From Candidatus Omnitrophota bacterium (lineage in GTDB: Bacteria; Omnitrophota; Gorgyraeia; Gygaellales; Profunditerraquicolaceae), in assembly GCA_028719265.1 (NCBI GenBank), contig JAQUKF010000034.1, forward strand, positions 1 through 10,731: a DNA stretch of 10,731 nucleotides, given 5' to 3'. The notes beneath the pieces were generated by a model. That model made no database searches and was not told the DNA's origin. It worked only from the letters and a program-made list of their open reading frames with translations. The first letter of the stretch is position 1, and each line of letters opens with the position of its first letter. Positions 1-6,974 of this stretch are shown here, piece after piece. The translations under genes and the position numbers were made by a program.

Positions 1-857
1 ATAGCTGTAGTTGATAAAAAAGCGGTTTTGGGTAAAAATGTCGATATCGGGGCTTATGCCGTAGTAGAAAAAGGAGCCAGGATAGGGGATAATGCGGTTA
101 TTTCCCCGTCTGTGCACATACAGGGGGGGATAATACCTTTATCGGCACCGGGGCTGTGATAGGTGGGTACGCGCAGACGGTAGGGATTGAAGGCGGCGGT
201 AGGATCTCTATCGGTAAAAACAATATCCTCAGGGAATATGTTACGGTTAATTCCTCAAGTTCTCCGGAAAAAGAGACTTTTCTAGGTGATGGCAACTTTC
301 TTATGGCGTTTTCCCACGTCGCCCATGATTGCAGGCTGGGGAATGACATTATTATTTGTAACGGTTCGCTTGTTGCCGGGCATGTGGAAATAGGAGACCG
401 TGCTTTTATCTCCGGTAATGTGGTTATACACCAGTTCGTCAGGATCGGCAGGGTGGCGATGATCGGCGGGCTATCCCGCGTAAACCAGGATGTCCCTCCG
501 TTTATGATGCTGGTGGGAGATTCGAAGATCTGCGGTATCAATCTGATAGGGTTGAGGAGAGCGGGATTCGGCAATGAAGAGGTCCTTAATATAAAAAAGT
601 CCTTTAAGGTTCTCTATGCGAGCAAGCTTACCATAAAAGGCGCATTGGATAAATTGCAGGAAATAGATTCGAAATACGTCAAAGAGATCACCGATTTTGT
701 TACGGAATCCAAGCGGGGAATTTCCGGAGGCAAGCATAACGCGTTGCAGGAGAAGCTATTCTTAGATTATCCTTACTTCATTAGGTCTAAGATCGAAACA
801 TACGATTTGATCAAGGAGGAAAGAGATATTTCTCTGGCCAATGCCAAAGCAGATTGA
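1..857 (+). CDS. lpxA: Acyl-ACP--UDP-N-acetylglucosamine O-acyltransferase (LpxA), 5'-partial, frameshifted
   Basis: LpxA catalyses the first step of lipid A synthesis in the cytoplasm, moving a hydroxyacyl chain from ACP to UDP-GlcNAc. The reading runs in frame 1 from the window edge (hexapeptide repeats of the type VDIGAY, RIGDNA) to the G run at 123-129, and continues in frame 3 to the TGA at 855-857. The two halves together read as one left-handed beta-helix protein. Seen in the second half: SHVAHDC with the catalytic His codon at 324-326, AGHV, IHQF, VNQDVPPF and GLRRAGF, all in the order of E. coli LpxA, followed by the family's helical C-terminus. Only about ten N-terminal residues should lie outside the window. 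Frame 1 alone stops at 157-159, and the GTG at 156 lies inside the helix domain, so it is not a natural start. The break is a single G-run length error or a true mutation. The family call is near certain; intactness is not. Confidence 0.9.
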
Positions 858-887
858 TTTTTTTCTCGTGTTTAGCAGGGGGTGGGT

Positions 888-1709
888 ATGAGCGATATCA
901 AACGAATGAAGCTGTACCGCCATCCCGAACGCGTCTATAACGAGATCAACGCGGTAGGACATGAAGAGGATGCCTTGCTGAAAGAGAAGGATATCAGGTC
1001 TTTTGACCAGTACCATTATTTAGGTACTGATGCGGTCGATGATGCTATTGATTGTTTGAAGATCGGCCCCCAGGATCGATTGGTAGAGATTGGTTCCGGT
1101 TTAGGCGGACCGGCAAGATACCTGGCGGAGAAGACAGGCTGTCATGTGACTGCCGTTGAAATACAACCGGATTTAAACCAAATAGCTTCTTCTTTGACAA
1201 AACGCTGCGGTTTATCCGGACTTGTAGAGCATTCCTGCGGGGATATTCTTGAATTCCCGGAGGATAGCGGAAATTTCGACGGCGCGGTAAGCTGGCTTGC
1301 GATCCTACATATCCCGAATCGGTCAATCCTTTTCAAAAAATGCCGCAATATTCTAAAACCAGCCGGCAAGATCTTTATCGAAGATTACTATAAACTGGGC
1401 GAGTTCAGTCCGAGAGAAGTAGAGATATTATGCGAGGATGTCCAATGTCCGTATTTGCCTACGGCGCAGGAATACAGACGTCAGCTTATGGAGAATGGCT
1501 TTACGGATGTTGAGTTTGAGGATAAGACGGAATGCTGGAGCGATTTTGTAAGGGAGCGCCTGGAGAAATTCATCGAAAACCGCGACCGTTACGCTAAGCT
1601 GAACGGTAATGAAATAGCCGATGAGATGGAAGATTTTTATAAAAAGATATTGCAGCTTTTCCGTAAAGGGAATCTTGGAGGGGCAAGGATCACTGCCGTC
1701 AAGGGATAG
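888..1709 (+). CDS. SAM-dependent class I methyltransferase, phosphoethanolamine/sarcosine N-methyltransferase-like
   Basis: Class I Rossmann methyltransferase of 273 residues. Motif I is VEIGSGLGGPARYLAE at about residues 66-81, the acidic end of strand 2 is in TAVEIQPD, motif II/III lies around GDILEFPE and FDGAVSWLAILHI, and the strand-5 region is LKPAGKIFIEDYY. The GSGLGG form, the aromatic block before it (FDQYHYLG) and the long C-terminal helical part resemble phosphoethanolamine and sarcosine/dimethylglycine N-methyltransferases, so an amine substrate is likely, but the true substrate is not visible. I chose ATG 888 because the AGGGGGT at 877-883 is well placed for it; an in-frame GTG at 882 overlaps that ribosome site. 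The gene lies 30 nt after lpxA, so it is probably cotranscribed with it. It is soluble, with no signal peptide. Confidence 0.8.
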   Translation: MSDIKRMKLYRHPERVYNEINAVGHEEDALLKEKDIRSFDQYHYLGTDAVDDAIDCLKIGPQDRLVEIGSGLGGPARYLAEKTGCHVTAVEIQPDLNQIASSLTKRCGLSGLVEHSCGDILEFPEDSGNFDGAVSWLAILHIPNRSILFKKCRNILKPAGKIFIEDYYKLGEFSPREVEILCEDVQCPYLPTAQEYRRQLMENGFTDVEFEDKTECWSDFVRERLEKFIENRDRYAKLNGNEIADEMEDFYKKILQLFRKGNLGGARITAVKG

Positions 1710-1744
1710 CCTTTAAGTGTGGAAACAATAAAAGGGGGATACTT

Positions 1745-4186
1745 ATGAATACCGAAGAAGCCAAGCAGATGCCGCTGGATGAGGTATTTTCGAAACTTTC
1801 TTCGTCAAAAGCCGGATTGTCAATGGCTGAGGCGGAGGCTAGATTCAAGAAAAACGGGCCCAACGAAATATCCGAGAAAAGGATCAGCCCTTTGCGCAAG
1901 TTTTTAGGTTATTTCTGGGGGCCAATTCCCTGGATGATAGAGATTGCCGCGATACTTTCGGCGCTTATCCGCCACTGGGAGGATTTCGGGGTGATCTTCG
2001 CGATGCTCCTGATAAACTCGGCGGTAGGTTTTTTGCAGGAGTATAAAGCGGATAATGCAATCGAGCTGTTGAAGAAAAGACTGGCGCTTAAGGCGCGCGT
2101 ACTGCGTGACGGTAAATGGGCCGAGGTTTTGGCGCGGACACTGGTTTCGGGGGATGTGATACGCGTGCGGCTCGGAGATATTATTCCTGCCGATATAAAG
2201 CTTCTGGAAGGCGATTATCTCTTGGTTGATCAGGCAGCGCTGACGGGTGAGTCCCTGCCGGTAGAAAAGCATTCTTCGGACATCGGCTATTCAGCTTCGA
2301 TCGTAAAACAGGGCGAGATGGATGCTTTGGTCATTGGTACGGGGTCAAATACCTATTTTGGCAAGACCGCCAAGCTTGTTTCCGAAGCCAAGACTCGCAG
2401 CCATTTCCAGAAGGCGGTGATCAAGATAGGGGATTATCTTATTGTGATCGCTATTGCGCTGGTAGCGGTTATCTTTATGGCCGCGCTCTTCCGCCACGAA
2501 GGGTTCTTCCAGATCTTACAGTTTGCGCTTATTTTGGTTGTCGCCTCCATTCCAGTTGCAATGCCCGCAGTTCTAACGGTGACCATGGCGGTAGGGGCTT
2601 CGATACTTGCCAGGAAAGAGGCGATCGTAAGCAAGCTGGTGGCGATAGAAGAGATGGCAGGTGTTGATGTCCTTTGTTCGGATAAGACCGGGACGATCAC
2701 CAAGAACGAATTGACTGTCAAAGAATTGAAGCCGCTAGGTGGCTTTGGCGACGCCGACATGCTTCTTTGCGGCAGGCTTGCCTCCAGGGAAGAGGATAAG
2801 GATCCTATTGATGATACGATCATTGCAAGGGCGGCGGCAGCAGGCGGGAGCGATGATTACAGGATAGTTTCTTTCAAGCCTTTTGATCCGGTTAATAAAC
2901 GTACCGAAGCAAGCATCGAAGGAGCGGACGGCAGTAAATTCAAGGTAACCAAAGGTGCCCCGCAGGCTATTCTTTCTTTGGTGGAAAATAAGGATTTGAT
3001 TTCCGGCGAAATGGAGTCGGCCGTGGATGAATTCGCGTCCAAAGGTTACCGCAGCCTCGGGGTCGCCAGGACCGATAAGGCTGGCCTTTGGCAGTACGTC
3101 GGGCTCTTTGCGATATATGACCCTCCGCGCGAAGATTCTCTTGAGACCATCAAGACAGCCGAAGAGATGGGATTAAATGTCAAAATGGTTACCGGAGACC
3201 ACGCAGCCGTAGCCAGGGAGATCGCCAGGGAGGTGGGGGCGGGGGAGAATATTTTGCCTGCTTCAAGTTTTTTGGATAAGCCTGACATTGAGGCGCAGAA
3301 GATCATTGAGGAAGCGGATGGTTTTGCCCAGGTTTTCCCTGAGCATAAATATAAGATCGTGGAGGAGCTTCAGGCGAAGAACCATATCGTGGGGATGACC
3401 GGAGACGGGGTAAACGACGCTCCTGCGCTCAAGAAGGCAGACGCAGGTATTGCGGTGGCCGGAGCGACGGATGCGGCGAAATCCGCTGCGGCGATCGTCC
3501 TTACCAAACCCGGGCTTTCGGTGATCATTGATGCGATCCGGGAGAGCCGTAAGATATTCAAGCGCATGAACAGCTACGCGATCTACCGTATTGCCGAGAC
3601 AATCAGGGTGCTGCTCTTTATGACCTTTGCGATCCTGATATTTAACTTTTATCCGGTAACCGCGATCATGATCGTGCTGTTAGCGATGCTTAACGACCTG
3701 CCAATCATGATGATCGCTTACGACAAGACAAAGATCTATCCGGGCCCGGTGAGCTGGAATATGCGCAGGGTCCTAAGTATTTCTACTGTATTGGGGGTAA
3801 TAGGGGTGTTTGCGAGCTTCGGGATGTTCTGGATCGGCCGGGAATTGTTCCGTTTGGGGCTTCCGGAGATCCAGACGCTGATCTTCCTGAAGTTGGCGGT
3901 CGCCGGGCATATGACAATTTATCTGGCCAGGACCGGGGAGGAGCCTTTCTGGCATAAGCCTTACCCGGCGCTGTCGCTGGTGTTGGTATGCGAATCAACC
4001 AAGGTGATTGCTACGCTTTTTGCCGTGTACGGCATTTTCATGAGACCGATAGGCTGGGGCCTGGCGCTTTTTGTTTGGGGATACTCCATCGCCTTCTTTG
4101 TGATCACTGATTTTATCAAGATCCGCGTGGACAAAATGATGGATCATTTTGGTATAAGGTTTAGCCGCGGAGTACAAGCTGCTTAA
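1745..4186 (+). CDS. P-type H+-ATPase, P3A (plasma-membrane proton-efflux) type
   Basis: Complete 813-residue P-type ATPase that would pump cations out across the inner membrane. Order seen: N-terminal cation-ATPase domain, M1-M2 (about 50-95), actuator loop with TGES at 167-170, M3-M4 with the SIPVAMPAVLT proline kink, phosphorylated Asp313 in CSDKTGT, nucleotide site KGAPQ at 403-407, hinge TGDGVND at 552-558, then about six more helices. Proton-pump hallmarks of plant/yeast PMA and AHA2 are present: an M2 Asn (N91 in LLINSA), an M5 Arg (R621 in ETIRV) and an M6 Asp (D651 in AMLNDLP). No heavy-metal CPC motif and no long C-terminal autoinhibitory tail. The ribosome site AAGGGGG lies just before ATG 1745. 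The next gene, 18 nt on, encodes an AtpZ/AtpI-like protein. Proton export is inferred from these residues; another monovalent cation is possible. Confidence 0.9.
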   Translation: MNTEEAKQMPLDEVFSKLSSSKAGLSMAEAEARFKKNGPNEISEKRISPLRKFLGYFWGPIPWMIEIAAILSALIRHWEDFGVIFAMLLINSAVGFLQEYKADNAIELLKKRLALKARVLRDGKWAEVLARTLVSGDVIRVRLGDIIPADIKLLEGDYLLVDQAALTGESLPVEKHSSDIGYSASIVKQGEMDALVIGTGSNTYFGKTAKLVSEAKTRSHFQKAVIKIGDYLIVIAIALVAVIFMAALFRHEGFFQILQFALILVVASIPVAMPAVLTVTMAVGASILARKEAIVSKLVAIEEMAGVDVLCSDKTGTITKNELTVKELKPLGGFGDADMLLCGRLASREEDKDPIDDTIIARAAAAGGSDDYRIVSFKPFDPVNKRTEASIEGADGSKFKVTKGAPQAILSLVENKDLISGEMESAVDEFASKGYRSLGVARTDKAGLWQYVGLFAIYDPPREDSLETIKTAEEMGLNVKMVTGDHAAVAREIAREVGAGENILPASSFLDKPDIEAQKIIEEADGFAQVFPEHKYKIVEELQAKNHIVGMTGDGVNDAPALKKADAGIAVAGATDAAKSAAAIVLTKPGLSVIIDAIRESRKIFKRMNSYAIYRIAETIRVLLFMTFAILIFNFYPVTAIMIVLLAMLNDLPIMMIAYDKTKIYPGPVSWNMRRVLSISTVLGVIGVFASFGMFWIGRELFRLGLPEIQTLIFLKLAVAGHMTIYLARTGEEPFWHKPYPALSLVLVCESTKVIATLFAVYGIFMRPIGWGLALFVWGYSIAFFVITDFIKIRVDKMMDHFGIRFSRGVQAA

Positions 4187-4204
4187 ACGGGATTGGAGGC
4201 ATAA

Positions 4205-4471
4205 ATGGAAGAGAAAACCTATGTTAAGAAAGAGAAGAAAAGGGACCTTTGGACGGCATTCCAGGCCGGCGGCCTGGCATTGGCTATTCCTTTCGAGATG
4301 GCCTCCGGGCCGTTTATCGGATATTTCATCGGCCTGTACCTGAAGCACAGGTTCGGCATGCACGATTTCTTCATCTATCTGCTTACCTTTATGGGGCTTT
4401 TGGCCGGGTTTATCAACACGGTAGCGATAATACGCATGATGTTGAAGATAAACCAGAGAGACAACGGGTAG
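4205..4471 (+). CDS. AtpZ/AtpI-like small two-helix membrane protein
   Basis: An 88-residue protein: a basic N-terminus (KKEKKRD), a first hydrophobic helix at about 20-48 with the family-like GPFIGYFIGLYL, a short polar turn (KHRFGMHD), and a second helix at about 54-77 ending in AGFINTVAIIRMMLK. This spacing and the G-x-x-x-G rich first helix match the AtpZ/AtpI (ATPase gene 1) family, whose members normally sit at the head of F1Fo ATP synthase operons and help c-ring assembly or Mg2+ handling. Here no F-type subunit is nearby. The gene instead follows a P-type ATPase by 18 nt with its own strong GGAGG at 4195-4199, so the two are very likely one transcript. A role as a small partner of the P-type pump is inference from that position alone. 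Confidence 0.7.
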   Translation: MEEKTYVKKEKKRDLWTAFQAGGLALAIPFEMASGPFIGYFIGLYLKHRFGMHDFFIYLLTFMGLLAGFINTVAIIRMMLKINQRDNG

Positions 4472-4562
4472 GTTGCAGGCAAAGGAATCGTTGCGCCATT
4501 TTATATAATTTAAGATATTGTTTATTCCCGGTTAGAACTTTTTTAAGACAAAGGAGAGGTTT

Positions 4563-5414
4563 TTGAAAAATATAAAGATAGTAATTAGATTACTCCTTGG
4601 CTTATCTATATTTTTTATGCTTATCGCAGTTAACGGTTGTCTTGCTTCCGATGTCAAACATAAAAATGCTGATGTGAGCGCGGCTGATTTACAAATTCCC
4701 CAGATAAAGGTGATCGGTATTATCGGCGGGGTAAGCTGGGTTTCCTCCATAGAATATTACCGGCTGATGAACGAGATGTTTGGAAGAGAGCTAGGCGGAT
4801 TGCATTCGGCGAAGATACTTATGTATTCTATCGAATTCGGGGAGTTTTCCAAGCAGGAGCGGCTGGCAAGCCAGGGGCAGTGGGCGCCTATGATCGCGAC
4901 TATGGTCGATGCGGCGAAGAGGCTTAAGCGGGGAGGGGCGGATTTTATCGTAGTAGCTTCCAATACGCTCAATTCGACCGCCGATACGATTGAAAAGCAG
5001 GCCCATATACCTGTCCTTAATATCGCAGACGCTACCGGTATGGCGGTTAAGAAAAAAGGTATAAAAACCGTGGCGCTGTTAGGCACTAAATACACCATGG
5101 AGGATAATTTTTACCGTGACCGCCTTGAGAAGAAATATGGCCTCAGGGTAGTTGTCCCTGATCCGGTGGAGCAGGATTATATAAATAAAGTAATTTTTGA
5201 CGAGTTATGCGCCGGTAAGTTTTATGATTATTCGAAAAAAGGGTACGTGCGGATCATTGACCGTCTTATAAAGGAAGAAGGCGCGGAGGGGGTCATATTA
5301 GGATGCACCGAGATCCCTCTTTTGGTCAATCAGGAGGATGTGAGCGTACCTGTTTTTGACACGATGCAAATACATTCGGAGGCGGCGGTAAAATATGCCC
5401 TTGGCATTGAGTAA
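4563..5414 (+). CDS. Aspartate/glutamate racemase family protein (YgeA-like), predicted lipoprotein
   Basis: A YgeA/RacX-type amino-acid racemase of 283 residues. Motifs line up with E. coli YgeA throughout: IGIIGGVSWVSSIEYYRLMNE, ELGGLHSAKILMYS, LNIADATG, VALLGTKYTMEDNFYRDRL, IFDELCAGKF, ILGCTEIPLLV and VPVFDT. The usual cysteine pair is incomplete: Cys248 (GCTE) is present, but the first site reads ASNT with Ser133, where YgeA has Thr and most racemases Cys, and the following His is Asn. Residues 1-25 form a basic start plus a hydrophobic stretch ending VNG before Cys26, a near-lipobox (Asn at -2 is unusual), so a lipid-anchored periplasmic protein is likely. That is odd for a family that is usually cytoplasmic. 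The start is TTG 4563, set six bases after AAGGAG at 4551-4556; no ATG upstream of the signal region is possible. A role in D-amino-acid recycling at the cell wall is inference. Confidence 0.85.
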   Translation: MKNIKIVIRLLLGLSIFFMLIAVNGCLASDVKHKNADVSAADLQIPQIKVIGIIGGVSWVSSIEYYRLMNEMFGRELGGLHSAKILMYSIEFGEFSKQERLASQGQWAPMIATMVDAAKRLKRGGADFIVVASNTLNSTADTIEKQAHIPVLNIADATGMAVKKKGIKTVALLGTKYTMEDNFYRDRLEKKYGLRVVVPDPVEQDYINKVIFDELCAGKFYDYSKKGYVRIIDRLIKEEGAEGVILGCTEIPLLVNQEDVSVPVFDTMQIHSEAAVKYALGIE

Positions 5415-5462
5415 TAAAAATGCCGCGACTGTAAAAATTATAATCCTATAGACAGACGGAAA

Positions 5463-5504
5463 GGGGATTGTTTTGGCGCCGTAGTTGATGGTGCCCGTGA
5501 CCCC
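5463..5504 (+). promoter_or_regulatory. Possible structured leader of the flavoprotein gene
   Basis: The 161-base gap 5415-5575 holds no gene. A perfect -10-like TATAAT lies at 5439-5444, without a good -35. Downstream, GGGG 5463-5466 can pair with CCCC 5501-5504, enclosing a six-pair hairpin GGCGCC 5475-5480 / GGTGCC 5490-5495 (one G-U) with a nine-base loop. The start of this hairpin, GGCGC 5475-5479, could instead pair with GCGCC 5543-5547 near the ribosome site, giving a possible switch. I do not recognise a known riboswitch consensus. It may be a leader RNA or only GC-rich spacer. Confidence 0.25.
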
Positions 5505-5509
5505 AGAGA

Positions 5510-5537
5510 CTCCTAAAAGTGCAAAGGGAGGTTTTTT
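5510..5537 (+). terminator. Weak terminator or attenuator candidate before the flavoprotein gene
   Basis: CTCCT 5510-5514 pairs with GGGAG 5526-5530 (last pair G-U) across an 11-base loop, followed after one G by six T at 5532-5537. The stem is short, so it may end the racemase transcript or act as an attenuator for the leader just upstream, or be inactive. The flavoprotein start codon is 39 bases further on. Confidence 0.3.
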
Positions 5538-5575
5538 AAGTTGCGCCGGGATAAATAAAAGGAGTTGTGATAACA

Positions 5576-6151
5576 ATGAATAAAGTTCTTATTTTAAACG
5601 GCAGTCCCAAGAAGAACGGTAATACCGCCAAGCTTGTCGCCTGGTTTAGCGAAGAGGCGCGGGCGAAAGGCGCAAGCGTCAGGATTATCCGTGCCGCTTC
5701 TTTGACGTTTAAGGCGAACGGGTGCTCGTCATGCCGGGCTTGCCAGAAGAGCGCGCGGTATGAATGCGTTATAGATGACGACGTTAAAGGCGTCTTGAAA
5801 GAGATGCAGAAGGCGGATGTGATCGTTTTTGCTACCCCACTTTATTTCTATGGACCGAGCGCCCAGCTTAAGCTTATCATCGACCGTATGTTTTCGCTTT
5901 ATAAATGGGATAACAAAACCAATACCTTTACCTCTCCGATGAGAGGGAAGACGATGGGGTTAATCTTGAGCGCTTATGAGGATATCGGACTTAAGATCGT
6001 GGAGGATTCTTTTAAGCTTATCGCGGATTACAGCGAAATGAAGTTTAAGTCTCTTCTGGTGCCGGATGCGCGGGAGTCGGGGGATGTCGAGGATATAAAA
6101 GGGATCCGCGGCAGGGTAAAAGAGTTTGCACAGAGTTTAAAACTAGGATGA
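5576..6151 (+). CDS. NADPH-dependent FMN reductase / iron-sulfur flavoprotein family
   Basis: A flavodoxin-fold protein of 191 residues. It opens with VLILNGSPKKNGNT, the FMN phosphate loop of the NADPH-dependent FMN reductase family, and has ADVIVFATPLYFYGPSAQLKLIIDR as the second flavin loop. Between them lie Cys50, 53, 56 and 64 as C-x2-C-x2-C-x7-C, which fits the compact cysteine motif that binds a [4Fe-4S] cluster in iron-sulfur flavoproteins (Isf). Many relatives with fewer cysteines bind only FMN, so the cluster is likely but not certain. It would act in the cytoplasm in electron transfer or oxygen/peroxide defence in an anaerobe. Start: ATG 5576 with AAAGGAG about 11 bases upstream; the in-frame GTG 5567 is only two bases from that site and is less likely. 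Confidence 0.8.
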   Translation: MNKVLILNGSPKKNGNTAKLVAWFSEEARAKGASVRIIRAASLTFKANGCSSCRACQKSARYECVIDDDVKGVLKEMQKADVIVFATPLYFYGPSAQLKLIIDRMFSLYKWDNKTNTFTSPMRGKTMGLILSAYEDIGLKIVEDSFKLIADYSEMKFKSLLVPDARESGDVEDIKGIRGRVKEFAQSLKLG

Positions 6152-6191
6152 TATCTTCTTTTTGCCGGTTGGATTTTATTAATCTTAAAGA

Positions 6192-6974
6192 ATGATTCAG
6201 GGAACAGTAAGAAGCATATCCCGGATTTCCGCGCTCCTGAAAGATTGCAAAAGTATATTGTTCATTACTGGGGCGGGGATATCCGCCGATTCCGGCCTGC
6301 CGACTTACCGAGGGATAGGCGGCTTGTATAATGATAAGTTGACCGAGGACGGCATGCCGGTTGAGATGGCCTTGGCAGGAGAGACATTAAAGAGTCATCC
6401 GGAGATCACCTGGAAATACCTTTTACAGATAGAGAAGAACTGCCGCAGCGCCAGATTTAACCGGGCCCATGAGGTCATCGCGCAGATGGAAAAGCGCTTT
6501 GAACGCGTGTGGGTGCTTACTCAGAATATAGACGGGTTCCACCAGGCTGCCGGTTCCCGTAACCTGATTGATATCCACGGAGATATGCATAAGCTTGCCT
6601 GTATGGGTTGCGAATGGAGCGAAGAAGTGGATGATTACGCTAATATAGATTTACCGCCGAAGTGTCCATCCTGCGGAGTGGCGGTCAGGCCAAAAGTGGT
6701 CTTTTTCGGGGAAATGCTTCCGGAGGATAAATTAGTGACGCTTGAGCGGCAATTAAGGCAAGGGTTTGATATCTATTTCTCAGTCGGCACCACCAGCGTC
6801 TTTCCTTACATCAGCCAGCCGATATTGGCCGCAAAATACTTGGGTAAGCCTACTGTTGAGATAAACCCCGAGGATACCGGGATATCGGGTTTAGTGGATA
6901 TCAAGCTGCGCATGGGCGCGGCAGAGGCGTTGGATGCGATATGGGAAGAATATGCAAGGAGGCCTAAATGTTAA
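6192..6974 (+). CDS. Sir2-family NAD-dependent protein deacylase (CobB-like)
   Basis: A 260-residue sirtuin that removes acyl groups from protein lysines, using NAD and giving nicotinamide and O-acyl-ADP-ribose. Seen: NAD loop TGAGISADSGLPTYRG, TQNIDGFHQAAG, catalytic His129 in DIHGD, a zinc site from Cys137/Cys140 and Cys158/Cys161, RPKVVFFGEMLP, and VGTTSVFPY for ribose binding. The last motifs resemble class III (SIRT5/CobB) sirtuins. The Tyr and Arg that give SIRT5 and CobB their desuccinylase activity fall about where this protein has Leu77 and Ile80 (WKYLLQI), so a deacetylase is the better guess; this is a by-eye alignment. ATG 6192 has only a weak ribosome site (TTAAAGA), and the sirtuin core begins soon after, so an upstream start is unlikely. 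The gene overlaps the next one by seven bases. Confidence 0.9.
   Translation: MIQGTVRSISRISALLKDCKSILFITGAGISADSGLPTYRGIGGLYNDKLTEDGMPVEMALAGETLKSHPEITWKYLLQIEKNCRSARFNRAHEVIAQMEKRFERVWVLTQNIDGFHQAAGSRNLIDIHGDMHKLACMGCEWSEEVDDYANIDLPPKCPSCGVAVRPKVVFFGEMLPEDKLVTLERQLRQGFDIYFSVGTTSVFPYISQPILAAKYLGKPTVEINPEDTGISGLVDIKLRMGAAEALDAIWEEYARRPKC

Noticed and set aside
156..857. Reading the lpxA second half as a complete gene from GTG 156
   Set aside because: The start falls inside the hexapeptide helix, has no ribosome site, and the missing N-terminus is found in frame 1 directly upstream.
2434..2823. Long open reading on the minus strand inside the P-type ATPase (and similar ones at 98-574, 1904-2272, 7117-7437)
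   Set aside because: These lie wholly within strongly supported + strand genes, are low-complexity or without recognisable motifs, and lack ribosome sites.
4491..4509. TTGCGC and TATAAT in the gap before the racemase as a promoter
   Set aside because: The spacer is only seven bases. The TATAAT at 4504-4509 has no usable -35 at 16-18 bases, so I cannot support it.
4249..4566. 105-codon + strand reading overlapping the AtpZ/AtpI-like gene
   Set aside because: It is a frame-shifted shadow of the membrane protein gene, arginine-rich, with no family signal.
5463..5547. A known riboswitch (cobalamin, fluoride, FMN, SAM) in the flavoprotein leader
   Set aside because: None of the conserved core sequences I remember for these classes is present.
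5565..5576. TTGTGATAACAA, resembling the ends of a lac operator
   Set aside because: It has only four-base arms, overlaps the ribosome site and start codon, and there is no LacI-type regulator in the window; most likely chance.
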